64,000 bases of DNA from contig CADEED010000001.1 in assembly GCA_902826225.1 (NCBI GenBank), forward strand, positions 9,642 through 73,641, read 5' to 3'. Of the stretch, positions 35,704-44,645 are shown piece after piece. Numbering within the stretch: the first letter of the stretch is position 1; every line of letters begins with the position of its first letter. A program made the translations under genes and the position numbers. The notes beneath the pieces were generated by a model. It made no database searches and was not told where the DNA came from. It saw only the letters and a program-made list of their open reading frames with translations. The stretch is from an uncultured Pseudomonadota bacterium. Its GTDB lineage: Bacteria; Pseudomonadota; Gammaproteobacteria; Steroidobacterales; Steroidobacteraceae.

Positions 35704-37842
35704 ATGAGTGTGGTCAAGACCGCGGCGCTCGCGCCCGTGGAAATCGTGAACCGCTGGGACGATGTCCACGCGGGCAGGTTGTCTCCTGCCGAACTCCTTT
35801 TGTATCGCTCGAACCTGCTGGGCGGCGACAAGCGCATCACCAATTTCGGCGGCGGCAACACGTCCGCGAAGATCAAGGAGAAGGACCCGCTGACCGGACA
35901 GGAAGTCGACGTCCTGTGGGTGAAGGGATCGGGCGGCGACCTCGGGACGATGAAGATCGACGGCTTCTCCACTCTCTATATGGAGAAGTTTCTCGGGCTC
36001 GAGAAGTTCTACGAGGCCGGCGCCGACAACGACGCCATCATGGTGCCGCTGTACTCGCACAGCGCCTTCAACCTGAATCCGCGCGCCGCCTCGATCGACA
36101 CGCCGCTGCATGGACTCATTTCGCGGGCGCACGTCGATCACATGCATCCCGATGCGTTGATCGCCATCGCGGCGTCCGCGGACTCGAAGAGGCTGACCGA
36201 AGAGATCTTCGGCGGCGAGATCGGCTGGCTGCCCTGGATCCGCCCCGGCTACGAGCTGGGCCTCGCGTTGCGTGAGCTCACGCGCAAGAATCCGGGGCTG
36301 AAGGGCGCGGTCCTCGAAGCGCACGGCTTGTTCACGTGGGCAGATACCTCGAAGGCGTGCTACGAAAACACCCTCGACATCATCAATCGCGCCACGTCGT
36401 GGCTGTCGGATCGATCCAAGGGCAAGCGGCCTTTCGGCCCGGTGGCCGTTCCGGCGCTGACGATCGACCGCCGCCGCGAGATCGCCGCCGGCATCATGCC
36501 CACGATCCGTGGCGTGATCTCCGCAGCCGTGCGCGACGATGTCGGCGCGCATCCGAAGGTGGGCCACTTCGACGATTCCGAAACAGTGCTCGACTTCGTC
36601 GGCGGCGAGAAGCTCGCCGCGCTCGCGGCGCTCGGCACGTCCTGCCCCGATCACTTCCTGCGCACGAAGATCTGGCCGCTCGTGCTGCCCTTCGATCCCG
36701 CGAAGGACACGGTGGACGAGCTCGCCGCGCGCATCAAGCCCGCGATCGAGACGTACCGCCAGAAATACGCGGGGTATTACGACCGCTGCAAGCGGCCTGA
36801 TTCCCCGAAGATGCGCGATGCGAACCCCGTGGTTTACCTGGTGCCCGGCGTCGGCATGATCACGTTCGCGGCGGACAAGGCCACGGCCCGGATCGCGGGC
36901 GAGTTCTACATCAACGCCATCAACGTGATGCGCGGCGCGGCCAGCGTGTCGACCTACCGTGGGCTGCCCGAGCAGGAGGCCTTCGACATCGAGTACTGGC
37001 TGCTGGAGGAAGCGAAGCTGCAGCGAATGCCGCGCCCGAAGCCGCTCGCGGGCCGCGTGGCGCTCATCACCGGCGGCGCTGGCGGCATCGGCCTCGCCAC
37101 TGCGCGGCGGCTCATGGACGACGGTGCCTGCGTCGTCATCTGCGACATCGACCGTGATGCGCTGGGCCTCGCGGAATCCGATCTCAGGAAAAAGTACGGC
37201 AACGACGTCGTCTCCAGTGCGTGGATCGACGTCACGCGGGAGGACGCCGTGGTGGCGGGCTTTCGTGACAGCGCCTGGAAATTCGGTGGCGTCGACATCT
37301 GCATTTCCAACGCCGGCATCGCGTCCGCCGCACCCGTCGAAGACACCTCGCTCGCTCTCTGGCAGCGGAACATGGACATCCTTTCCACCGGCTATTTCCT
37401 GATCTCGCGCCAGGCTTTCCAGCTCTTCAAGGCGCAGGGGATCGGCGGCTCGATCGTTTTCATCGGTTCGAAGAACGCCCTCGCCGCCTCGTCAGGCGCG
37501 GCCGCCTATTGCACCGCGAAGGCCGCCGAGCTGCACCTCGCGCGTTGCCTCGCGCTCGAGGGCGCTCCGCACGCCATTCGCGTGAACGTCGTGAACCCGG
37601 ACGCCGTGCTGCGCGGGTCGCGTATCTGGCAGGGCGAGTGGGCCACGCAGCGTGCCGCGCAGAACAAGACCAGTGTCGACAATCTCGAAAGCGTGTACCG
37701 GGAGCGGTCGCTGCTGAAGCGCAGCGTCTACCCCGAAGATGTCGCGGAGGCCGTGGCATTCTTCGCCTCAGAGCGGTCCGCCAAGTCGACCGGCAACATC
37801 GTGAACGTCGACGCCGGAAACGCCGGCGCATTCACGCGTTAG
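35704..37842 (+). CDS. rhaEW: Bifunctional rhamnulose-1-phosphate aldolase / lactaldehyde dehydrogenase
   Basis: A 712-residue fusion. Residues 1-430 are a class II zinc aldolase, with metal-binding His residues at 143, 146 and 148 (AHVDHMHPD) and a phosphate-binding region near NFGGGNTSAK. Residues 447-712 are a short-chain dehydrogenase with the cofactor loop TGGAGGIG, an NAG motif and the catalytic Tyr/Lys in AAYCTAKAAE (about 600-605). It splits rhamnulose-1-phosphate to dihydroxyacetone phosphate and L-lactaldehyde and oxidises the latter to L-lactate, as shown for homologues. CGGAG lies 10 bases before ATG 35704. The rhamnose isomerase follows after 12 bases. Confidence 0.95.
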   Translation: MSVVKTAALAPVEIVNRWDDVHAGRLSPAELLLYRSNLLGGDKRITNFGGGNTSAKIKEKDPLTGQEVDVLWVKGSGGDLGTMKIDGFSTLYMEKFLGLEKFYEAGADNDAIMVPLYSHSAFNLNPRAASIDTPLHGLISRAHVDHMHPDALIAIAASADSKRLTEEIFGGEIGWLPWIRPGYELGLALRELTRKNPGLKGAVLEAHGLFTWADTSKACYENTLDIINRATSWLSDRSKGKRPFGPVAVPALTIDRRREIAAGIMPTIRGVISAAVRDDVGAHPKVGHFDDSETVLDFVGGEKLAALAALGTSCPDHFLRTKIWPLVLPFDPAKDTVDELAARIKPAIETYRQKYAGYYDRCKRPDSPKMRDANPVVYLVPGVGMITFAADKATARIAGEFYINAINVMRGAASVSTYRGLPEQEAFDIEYWLLEEAKLQRMPRPKPLAGRVALITGGAGGIGLATARRLMDDGACVVICDIDRDALGLAESDLRKKYGNDVVSSAWIDVTREDAVVAGFRDSAWKFGGVDICISNAGIASAAPVEDTSLALWQRNMDILSTGYFLISRQAFQLFKAQGIGGSIVFIGSKNALAASSGAAAYCTAKAAELHLARCLALEGAPHAIRVNVVNPDAVLRGSRIWQGEWATQRAAQNKTSVDNLESVYRERSLLKRSVYPEDVAEAVAFFASERSAKSTGNIVNVDAGNAGAFTR

Positions 37843-37854
37843 CGAGAGGGCACC

Positions 37855-39153
37855 ATGGGTTTCGCCGATCCGCGCGATGCGAACTACATCGCGTCGGCCA
37901 ATCAGCCGCACGGCGCGAATCTCGCGTCGGACTACCAACATCTCGGCGAACTACTCGCCCGTCGCGGCATTCGTATCGACGAAGTCACCCGGGCCGTCTC
38001 GCAGTTCAAGGTGGCGATCCCGTCCTGGGGCGTCGGTACCGGTGGTACCCGCTTCGGCCGCTTCCCCGGTCCCGGCGAACCGCGCAATGTCTTCGAGAAA
38101 CTCGAGGATTGCAGCGTCATCTCGAAGCTGACGGGCGCCACGCCGACCGTCTCGCTGCACCTTCCCTGGGACAAGATTGACGACTACCCGGCGCTGCGCG
38201 AGCACGGCGCCGCGCTCGGACTCGGGTTCGACGCGATGAACTCGAACACGTTCCAGGACCAGGCCGACCAGAAGCATTCGTACAAGTACGGCTCTCTGAC
38301 GCACACCGACGCCGCAACGCGCGCTCAGGCCGTGGCGCACAACATCGACTGCATCGACGCCGGCAGGAAGCTCGGCTCGAAGGCGCTCACGGTGTGGATC
38401 GGCGACGGGGCGAACTTCCCCGGCCAGTCGCACCTCGGCCGCACGTTCGAGCGCTACCTGGAGTCACAGAGGCAGATCTACGCGGCGTTGCCGGACGATT
38501 GGCGGATGTTCATCGAACACAAGATGTACGAGCCGGCGTTCTATGCCACCGTCATCCAGGACTGGGGCAGCTCGCTCATGGCGGCGAAAGAACTGGGGCC
38601 GAAAGCCTTCTGCCTCGTGGATCTCGGCCACCACGCGCCGAACGTGAACATCGAGATGATCGTCGCGCGCCTGGTCCATGCGCAGCGGCTCGGCGGCTTC
38701 CATTTCAACGACTCCAAGTATGGAGACGACGACCTGGACGCCGGATCGATAGAGCCGTTCCGACTGTTCCTGGTGTTCAACGAACTGGTCGAAGCCGAAC
38801 TCGCGAAGGCGCCGAACTTCGATCCCGCGCACATGCTCGACCAGTCGCACAACGTGACGGACCCGATCGAGAGCCTCATGACGAGCGCCATCGAGCTGCA
38901 GCGCGCCTACGCCCAGGCGTTGATCGTCGACCGTCCGGCGTTGCACGAGCACCGTCTCGGCAACGACGTGCTGATGGCGGCGCAGACGCTCAAGCGCGGC
39001 TTCACGACCGACGTTTCGCCGATCCTCGCCCAGGCGCGCTCGCTCAAAGGCGCGGCCGTCGACCCGATCGCTGCGTACCGCAAGAGCGGCTACCGCGCCC
39101 GCTGCGCCCAGTCGCGGCCGGGCAAACAAAGTCTCGGAGGTGGCATAGTCTGA
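37855..39153 (+). CDS. rhaI: L-rhamnose catabolism isomerase
   Basis: A 432-residue TIM-barrel isomerase of the rhizobial/Pseudomonas RhaI group, which is distant from E. coli RhaA. It turns L-rhamnose into L-rhamnulose with a divalent metal. Metal ligands are likely in MFIEHKMYEPAFY (Glu), VDLGHHAPNVN (Asp/His) and FHFNDSKYGDDDLDAGS (His/Asp). AGCGAGAGG before ATG 37855 serves as ribosome site. It is co-transcribed with the aldolase gene. Rhamnose mutarotase is not in the window. Confidence 0.93.
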   Translation: MGFADPRDANYIASANQPHGANLASDYQHLGELLARRGIRIDEVTRAVSQFKVAIPSWGVGTGGTRFGRFPGPGEPRNVFEKLEDCSVISKLTGATPTVSLHLPWDKIDDYPALREHGAALGLGFDAMNSNTFQDQADQKHSYKYGSLTHTDAATRAQAVAHNIDCIDAGRKLGSKALTVWIGDGANFPGQSHLGRTFERYLESQRQIYAALPDDWRMFIEHKMYEPAFYATVIQDWGSSLMAAKELGPKAFCLVDLGHHAPNVNIEMIVARLVHAQRLGGFHFNDSKYGDDDLDAGSIEPFRLFLVFNELVEAELAKAPNFDPAHMLDQSHNVTDPIESLMTSAIELQRAYAQALIVDRPALHEHRLGNDVLMAAQTLKRGFTTDVSPILAQARSLKGAAVDPIAAYRKSGYRARCAQSRPGKQSLGGGIV

Positions 39154-39184
39154 GAGTTTCTTCCCAGGGGCGCGCGCCCCGCTC

Positions 39185-39224
39185 TTGACGCCGTCGAAGC
39201 GGCGGCATACGTGATAATGGGTTC
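39185..39224 (+). promoter_or_regulatory. Possible lldD promoter, leaderless
   Basis: GATAAT at 39213-39218 stands 6 bases before ATG 39225, preceded by an extended GTG. TTGACG occurs at 39185-39190 but 22 bases away, too far for a normal -35. No Shine-Dalgarno sequence is seen. It would let lldD be expressed without the rhamnose operon. Confidence 0.4.
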
Positions 39225-40364
39225 ATGCCAGTACTGAACAGCATCGAAGACCTCCGCCAGGAGGCCCGCCGCCGCGTCCCCCGCGCCATCTTCGACTACG
39301 CCGACCGTGGGTCGTACGACGAAGTCACGTTCAACCGGAATCTCGCCGACCTCGCCGCCCTGGAATTCCGTCAGCGGGTCATGGTGGACGTCTCGAAGCA
39401 GCAGCTCTCGACGACGGTCCTCGGCGAGGAATGGTCCATTCCCTGCGGTATCGGCCCGACCGGACTGACCGGCCTCTTCCATGCGAACGGCGAGATGCTG
39501 GGCGCGCGCGCCGCGCAGGAGTTCGGCGTTCCGTTCTGTCTCTCGACGATGAGCATCTGTTCCATCGAGGACGTCCGCAGCGCCGTCCAGAAGCCGTTCT
39601 GGTTCCAGGTCTACCTGATGCGCGATCGCGGGTTCAACGTGGAGTTGCTCGAGCGCGCGAAAGCCGCGAACTGCTCGGCCATCATGCTCACCGTGGACAT
39701 GCCCGTGCAGGGATTGCGACGCCGGGATCCGAAGAACGGCCTTTCGATCCCGCCGAAGCTCACGCTCCACAACCTGTTCGAAGTCGCGATGCGGCCGACC
39801 TGGGCACTGAAGGTGCTCACGGGACGGCGGCGCAGCTTCGGCAATCTCGAGGCCCGCATGAAAGGCACGGGGGGCCTGAAGACGCTGTCTGAGTGGATCG
39901 CGCAGCAGTTCGATGCGACGGTGACCTGGAAGGATCTCGCGTGGCTGCGCGAGCAATGGCCGCGCAAGATCATCATCAAGGGCATCCTCGATCCGGACGA
40001 CGCACGGCTCGCTGTCGAACATGGCGTGGACGCGATGGTGGTGTTGAACCATGGCGGCCGTCAGCTCGATGGCGCGCGCTCCACGATCTCCGCGCTGCCT
40101 GGCGTCGTCGATGCGGTCGAAGGTCGCGCCGATATCCTGTTCGACGGTGGTGTTCGCTCGGGACAGGATGTCCTGAAAGCCCTCGCGCTCGGCGCCAAAG
40201 GCTGCCTCATCGGCAAAGCATTCCTGTACGCCCTCGCCGCGCGCGGAGAAGCCGGCGTCTCACTCGCGCTCGACATCATCCGCAAAGAACTCGCGGTGAG
40301 CCTGGCCCTGACCGGCGCGAACGACGTACGCAGCGTGACCCGCGACATCCTGGTCACGAGATGA
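39225..40364 (+). CDS. lldD: FMN-dependent L-lactate dehydrogenase
   Basis: A 379-residue alpha-hydroxy-acid dehydrogenase. The N-terminal FDYADRGSYDE region, FMN-binding GPTGLTGLFHANGE and STMSICSIED, and the active-site block VLNHGGRQLDGARSTI with the catalytic His and Arg are all present, followed by the phosphate-binding ILFDGGVRSGQDVLKALALGA. It oxidises L-lactate to pyruvate at the inner membrane and passes electrons to quinones. Its place 71 bases after rhaI fits clearance of the lactate made from lactaldehyde. The start is set by the family N-terminus. Confidence 0.92.
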   Translation: MPVLNSIEDLRQEARRRVPRAIFDYADRGSYDEVTFNRNLADLAALEFRQRVMVDVSKQQLSTTVLGEEWSIPCGIGPTGLTGLFHANGEMLGARAAQEFGVPFCLSTMSICSIEDVRSAVQKPFWFQVYLMRDRGFNVELLERAKAANCSAIMLTVDMPVQGLRRRDPKNGLSIPPKLTLHNLFEVAMRPTWALKVLTGRRRSFGNLEARMKGTGGLKTLSEWIAQQFDATVTWKDLAWLREQWPRKIIIKGILDPDDARLAVEHGVDAMVVLNHGGRQLDGARSTISALPGVVDAVEGRADILFDGGVRSGQDVLKALALGAKGCLIGKAFLYALAARGEAGVSLALDIIRKELAVSLALTGANDVRSVTRDILVTR

Positions 40365-40879
40365 GCCGGGATCATTCTTGCGACGTGGGGCGTCCCCAGA
40401 AGAAGAAGCGCCGCCAGCGAAGGGGTGCCGGCGGCGCTCCGATTGTCGAAAAGCACACAGAGCGCGGACAAGGTGTACTTCTCGGACTCGACTGGGACCC
40501 AAGTCCCGAAACTCGGATCGCTGGTACGAAGTTCCACTGAGGGCGGTCAGAGCCACTCATTACTGCGCACTAACGATCAAAACAGCGCGTTTTCTCTCAC
40601 AATCAGATCCATGACACGCCAAAATAGTACAAATTGGCCGAGAAATCGCGGAATCGGACGTTACACGTGTGATAACGCTACCGGCTAGCAATCTTTCGCG
40701 AGCGCTTCAAAACTTGATCAATGAACGGCCAGCGCTTTCCCGCGGGACGATGGGACGCGCCCGCCGCCCCTGCGACCCGGGCTCCGGGATCCTATCTACC
40801 CGCGCCACGATCAAAGGGGGAGGCGGCCATCGGCGTGGCTCGATTGCCATCCACGGTGTGCGCGGGTACGTTGCGCGCC
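40365..40879. other. 515-base stretch without a supported gene
   Basis: Two weak hairpins follow lldD: TGGGG/CCCCA at 40386-40398, and GCGCCGCC (40408-40415) with GGCGGCGC (40430-40437); either might help end transcription, but no T-run follows. Bases 40560-40720 are more AT-rich than their surroundings. A LacI-type palindrome lies at 40670-40683. A reading frame at 40425-40688 has no coding features. Otherwise I see nothing. Confidence 0.6.
40661..40683. promoter_or_regulatory. LacI-type palindrome with adjoining inverted repeat
   Basis: TGATAACGCTACCG at 40670-40683 fits the CG-centred LacI-family pattern TGNTANCGNTANCA at all but the last base. CGTTA (40659-40663) and TAACG (40673-40677) form an overlapping inverted repeat around CACGTG. 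The sequence differs from the operator at 4347 and 6419, so another LacI-family protein would bind. The nearest downstream gene starts at 40880. Confidence 0.4.
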
Positions 40880-41320
40880 ATGAACAAACACCGCCTCACC
40901 TCCGCCTTCGCCTCGCTGATCGTCGCGGCGATTTGCTCTCAGGCCCAGGCCGCCGGCCCGGTGGACTGCAAACTCAAGTTCGACATCAGCGGATGGTCCG
41001 CCTTCTACAAGCGCTCCGATGGCACCGGCCGCATCACCTGCACGAATGGCCAGTCGATGGCCGTCCGGCTGCGGGCACGCGGCGGCGGCCCGTCGGTCGG
41101 CCGCTCGAAGATCACGGACGGCACCGGCGAGTTCTCGGGCGTGGACAACATCAAGCAGTTGCTGGGCACGTACGCGAGCGCCGAGGCAGAGGCTGGCGCG
41201 GTCAAATCCGCGAAGGCCCACATCGTCACGAAGGGCGACATCTCGCTCGCGCTCGCCGGCACCGGCGAAGGCTGGGAGATCGGTATCGCCTTCGGGAAAT
41301 TCCAGATCCTGCGTCGTTAG
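40880..41320 (+). CDS. Secreted hypothetical protein, Gly-rich, conserved-looking
   Basis: A 146-residue exported protein with a clear signal peptide ending near SQAQA. The mature part starts GPVDCKLKFDISGWSAFYK, has two Cys residues (DCKL and ITCTNG) likely to form a disulfide, Gly-rich strands (RARGGGPSVGRSKITDGTG) and ends in a strand-rich IGIAFGKFQI. It looks like a small periplasmic beta-fold. I do not recognise a named family. ATG 40880 is set by the signal peptide; TACGTT about 9 bases upstream may be a -10 box. Its stop codon overlaps the stop of the convergent YihY gene. Confidence 0.65.
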   Translation: MNKHRLTSAFASLIVAAICSQAQAAGPVDCKLKFDISGWSAFYKRSDGTGRITCTNGQSMAVRLRARGGGPSVGRSKITDGTGEFSGVDNIKQLLGTYASAEAEAGAVKSAKAHIVTKGDISLALAGTGEGWEIGIAFGKFQILRR

Positions 41321-42180
41321 GCCTTCGCGGCCGGCGCAATGGCCTGCGGCTTGCGTGATCGGCCCAGGCACGCGGTGAACTCCGCGCCGAAGAGGAAGAT
41401 CTGCGCGGAGTAATACAGCCAGAGCAGGAGCGCCGCGAATGACGCCGCCGCTCCATAGGCCGTCGGCTGCGTGGCGCGTCCGAGGTAGAGCCCGATCGCC
41501 CAGCGCCCGATGTGAAAGAGAAACGCCGTCACCGCCGCACCGATGAGGACGTGCCGCCACGCCAGGCGGCGCTTCGGCAGGTAGCGGTAGATCAGCGCAA
41601 CCAGTGCGGTTCCGAGGGCAATCGAGATCACGAAATCCAGCGCGGCCAGCATTCCGACGAAGCCCTCGAAGTGCCGCAAGACGTAGCCCCGCAGCGCGGC
41701 GAGCGCCGTCGTCAGTGTCAGCGACACGAGCAGCAGGAAGCCGATCGCGAGGATGAAGCCGAAGGACATGAGGCGCCCGCGGAAGAAAGCCCACAGACCG
41801 CTCGACAACGACTCGCGGCCACCCCAGATCTGCTGCAGCGCGCTCTCCAGCGCGGAAAAGACGGTGGTCGCGCCGATCAACAGCATGATGACGCTGACAG
41901 TCGTCGCCCAGATCCCGTCCGTGCTCTGCGCGCTCTCCATGGCCTGCAGGATCAACTCGGCGCTCTGCCGCCCGAAGAGCATCGTGACCTGCGTGTCTAG
42001 ATAGGAGTACGCGAGATCGTCGCCGACGATCCAGCCCGCGATTGAAACCGTGATGATCAGCAGCGGCGCCAGCGAGAATGCGCAGTAGAACGCGAGTGCC
42101 GCGCTGATGCTCGAGGCCTGGTCCTCGAGCCAGTTGTCGGTCGTCCCCCTGAGGATGTCCCAGAGACTGCGCGGCTTCAC
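41317..42180 (-). CDS. YihY/BrkB-family inner-membrane protein
   Basis: A 287-residue protein with six or seven hydrophobic helices. The family's opening (ISAALAFYCAFSLAPLLIITV) and the conserved GATTVFSALESALQQIWG region are clear, as is the late segment AYGAAASFAALLLWLYYSAQIFLFGAEFT. Members were once annotated as ribonuclease BN but are membrane proteins of unknown transport or export function. GTG 42180 is the start. It seems to be a one-gene unit and ends tail to tail with the secreted protein at 41320. Confidence 0.88.
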   Translation of the reverse strand: MKPRSLWDILRGTTDNWLEDQASSISAALAFYCAFSLAPLLIITVSIAGWIVGDDLAYSYLDTQVTMLFGRQSAELILQAMESAQSTDGIWATTVSVIMLLIGATTVFSALESALQQIWGGRESLSSGLWAFFRGRLMSFGFILAIGFLLLVSLTLTTALAALRGYVLRHFEGFVGMLAALDFVISIALGTALVALIYRYLPKRRLAWRHVLIGAAVTAFLFHIGRWAIGLYLGRATQPTAYGAAASFAALLLWLYYSAQIFLFGAEFTACLGRSRKPQAIAPAAKA

Positions 42181-42261
42181 GCCGCCGATTCTGCAGCAGC
42201 CCGCACCCTAACAACTCATCCGCCCTGTCGGCGGGTACGGCGGATAACTGCCAGTGTCTGC

Positions 42262-43278
42262 CTACAGCGCCGGACCGCCCGGCCAGTCGGCGCTGGGATC
42301 GAGCACGAAGCCGGCCGCTTCGCGGCGGATGAGCAGCGCCGGCGTTCCGGACTCGGCGGACAACCGCAACGCGGCGTCGCCCGGCATCGTCATGAAGACC
42401 GTGGCGAGCGCATCTGCCGTCATGCAGTCGCGCGCCAGCGCGGTCGCGGACACGGTCGTGTGCGTCACGGGGAATCCGCTGCGCGGGTCGATGATGTGCG
42501 AGTAGTGCCGGCCATCGACCTCGAAGTAACGGCGGTAGTCGCCGGCCGTCGCGATGCTCATGCCGTCGAGCGGCACGACCGCGGGTATCACGCTGGCGCG
42601 CCCGGAGGGATCGTCCGCCCCCGGCCTTTCGACCGCCACGCGCCACGGTACCCCGGCCGCATTGCGCCCGCGCGCGCGCAGCTTGCCCGAGAGGTCGATG
42701 AGATAGTTGGTGACGCCCTGCGCGTCGAGGTACTCCGCCACGCGGTCGACGCCGCGCCCCTTGCCGAGCGATGACAGATCGACGCGCACGCCCGGTGGCT
42801 TGCGCGCGCGCTGGCGGCCGGAGTCGACTTCGACTTTGCGCCAGCCGACACGAGCTCTTGCCGCCTCGATCGCCGCCACATCGGGCACACGGTTCATGGC
42901 GGGATCCGGTCCGAAACCCCACAGGTCGACGAGCGGTCCCACGGTCACGTCGTATGCGCCGCCGCTGCGCTCCGCGAGCGACAGCGCGTAACCCATCACC
43001 GCCGCGAGTTCGGGGTCGATGTCGACCCAGTCTCCCGTGGTGTCGTCGTTGAATCGGCTGAGCGCCGACGTCGCGCGATAGGTGCTCAGCGCCTGGTTGA
43101 CGGCCTCGAACCGCTGTTGCGCACCGGCCTCGAGCCCGGCCGCCGGCTGCGTCAACGCTCCTGCGATGACGATCGTCCAGGCGCTGCCCATCGTCTCGCC
43201 GGCGAGGCGCGTCTCGCGCGGCTGCGTGGCGCAGCCGGTAAGCGCAATCGCCAGCAGGAGGTGGAGACCGCGCGCCAA
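42262..43278 (-). CDS. apbE: FAD:protein FMN transferase lipoprotein (ApbE)
   Basis: A 338-residue periplasmic enzyme that attaches FMN covalently to threonine or serine of target proteins. The signal peptide has the lipobox LTGC. Family motifs are GSAWTIVI near residue 30, DVTVGPLVDLWGFGP, VDLSSLGKGRGVDRVAEYL, the flavin-binding SGKLRARG (usually GGxxRxxG) and HIIDPRSGFPV with the metal-binding Asp region downstream. TTG 43278 follows the DUF4198 stop directly. It closes a four-gene operon with PepSY, DUF2271 and DUF4198 proteins, so a flavinylated partner in this system is likely, though none has an obvious FMN-binding domain. Confidence 0.92.
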   Translation of the reverse strand: MARGLHLLLAIALTGCATQPRETRLAGETMGSAWTIVIAGALTQPAAGLEAGAQQRFEAVNQALSTYRATSALSRFNDDTTGDWVDIDPELAAVMGYALSLAERSGGAYDVTVGPLVDLWGFGPDPAMNRVPDVAAIEAARARVGWRKVEVDSGRQRARKPPGVRVDLSSLGKGRGVDRVAEYLDAQGVTNYLIDLSGKLRARGRNAAGVPWRVAVERPGADDPSGRASVIPAVVPLDGMSIATAGDYRRYFEVDGRHYSHIIDPRSGFPVTHTTVSATALARDCMTADALATVFMTMPGDAALRLSAESGTPALLIRREAAGFVLDPSADWPGGPAL

Positions 43279-43279
43279 A

Positions 43280-44098
43280 CTACTGTGGCAGGACTTCGAA
43301 AGTGCCGTTATAGGTGGAGCGGCGCTTCTTCACGCCCGGCACCGTGGCGCTCTCGTCCTCTATGGCGGCGTCGAGCCAGTACAACCCCGTCGCGGGCCAG
43401 GTGATGGAGACGACGCCGTCCTTGTCGGTCTTCAGGCGGATCTCGTCCGGCGAATCGCGGTAACGCGTGCCGCCCGCGACGATCTCCACTTCGAGATCCT
43501 TCGCCGGCCTCCCGTCGAGCAGGAACTTGAAACGCGCGGCCTCGCCGGCGTAGAGATCGTTCGGGTGACGCAGCGGGACGAGCTCGAGTCCCGCGCCGCC
43601 CGGCTTCACGTCCGACGGCGCACCGACGGTCACGTAGGTTTCGATGCGCCGCTGCATCTGCTCAACCTCGAGTTTCGCGGCATTTGCGGGAACGTTCGCC
43701 GCCATTTCCGCCGGCGTGCCGCGCCAGCGCTTCGGCTTGCCGTCCTCTTCCCAGCGCGCCATGACCGTGTCACCGGCGACGGCGATGCGATACGTGCCCG
43801 TCTTGCGCAGTTCGAGATCGAACGTCGAGCGCGAGCGGCCCTTCGCCGGATTCTGGGCCTCGAGGGGCGCGCCGTCGGGCGTGGTGATCACGAGCTGATC
43901 GATCGGAAGAATCGCCTGGTTCACGGAGAACAGGTCGTCCGCCTGCGCCGCATCGAAGGCGACCCAACCGCCCGAGTTCGCGACGATGGTCTGCGACGGC
44001 AGGATCCAGGCGCGCGCCGCCTGACCGACGCCGGGCGCGATCGCGACCAGCAACATCGAGACGCCGAGAGCCGAGTTTCGCAACAACGAATGTTTCAT
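43280..44098 (-). CDS. DUF4198 periplasmic protein
   Basis: A 272-residue exported protein of the DUF4198/NikM-like family, mostly beta-strand with two immunoglobulin-like domains. A signal peptide ends near VGQAARA. The family segments are AWILPSQTIVANSGGWVAFDAAQAD and, near the C-terminus, DKDGVVSITWPATGLYWLDA. Relatives sit next to metal-uptake receptors and may bind metal or guide it in the periplasm. ATG 44098 has GGGGAG ahead. It lies in the PepSY-DUF2271-DUF4198-ApbE operon, 14 bases after DUF2271. Confidence 0.82.
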   Translation of the reverse strand: MKHSLLRNSALGVSMLLVAIAPGVGQAARAWILPSQTIVANSGGWVAFDAAQADDLFSVNQAILPIDQLVITTPDGAPLEAQNPAKGRSRSTFDLELRKTGTYRIAVAGDTVMARWEEDGKPKRWRGTPAEMAANVPANAAKLEVEQMQRRIETYVTVGAPSDVKPGGAGLELVPLRHPNDLYAGEAARFKFLLDGRPAKDLEVEIVAGGTRYRDSPDEIRLKTDKDGVVSITWPATGLYWLDAAIEDESATVPGVKKRRSTYNGTFEVLPQ

Positions 44099-44112
44099 GA
44101 CGTTCTCCCCGA

Positions 44113-44622
44113 TCAAGGACTGAGCGTCAGCGCGACGGCGCCGAGCTCCTTGGTGCCTTTCGCGCTGCCGCTCTTCGCGGCCTTGATGGGCCAGTCGAAC
44201 GGGATGCGCACCGCTTCGCGCCCGCCGATCTCGCGCACGGCTTCGACCACCAGCGCGTACTGGCCGGGCTTGAGCTGCGCCAGCGGCGCCTGTTGCGCGT
44301 CAAATCTGAGAATGTGCTGCCCCACCGGCCGCGTCGCCCCGGTGAGTCCATCGACGGGCACCTTCACGTCGCGACCGCCGCGTCGCCACCACTGCCGCAA
44401 ATCGGGCAACCACTTCGTGTGATCGCCGCGGACCTGGTACCAGACCGCGAGGTTCGCCGCGATCGCCTGATCGGCACCTTCGATCCACACGGCGACATAC
44501 GGCTTGTGATACTCGGCGACCGGGATGTTGGGAATCTCGAGATTCACGGTGAGCTCTGCGGCCCCCGCGCTCCCGGCGCCGAACGCCAGCAACACCGACG
44601 CGGCATACGACTTGAATGTCAT
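44113..44622 (-). CDS. DUF2271 periplasmic protein
   Basis: A 169-residue exported protein with a signal peptide ending near SAGAAE. DUF2271 segments are ELTVNLEIPNIPVAEYHKPYVAVWIEGAD, the Trp-rich WLPDLRQWWRRGGRD, and GQYALVVEAVREIGGREAVRIPF. The family has an immunoglobulin-like fold and no proven role, but is regularly found with PepSY membrane proteins and ApbE. The start at 44622 is fixed by the signal peptide. It follows the PepSY gene by 23 bases. Confidence 0.85.
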   Translation of the reverse strand: MTFKSYAASVLLAFGAGSAGAAELTVNLEIPNIPVAEYHKPYVAVWIEGADQAIAANLAVWYQVRGDHTKWLPDLRQWWRRGGRDVKVPVDGLTGATRPVGQHILRFDAQQAPLAQLKPGQYALVVEAVREIGGREAVRIPFDWPIKAAKSGSAKGTKELGAVALTLSP

Positions 44623-44645
44623 TGCGAAAGACTCCGTCTGACTGT

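Noticed and set aside
40425-40688. An 87-residue frame after lldD
   Set aside because: No ribosome site, no domain and Ser/Thr/Arg-rich random composition; it covers the hairpins and the palindrome.
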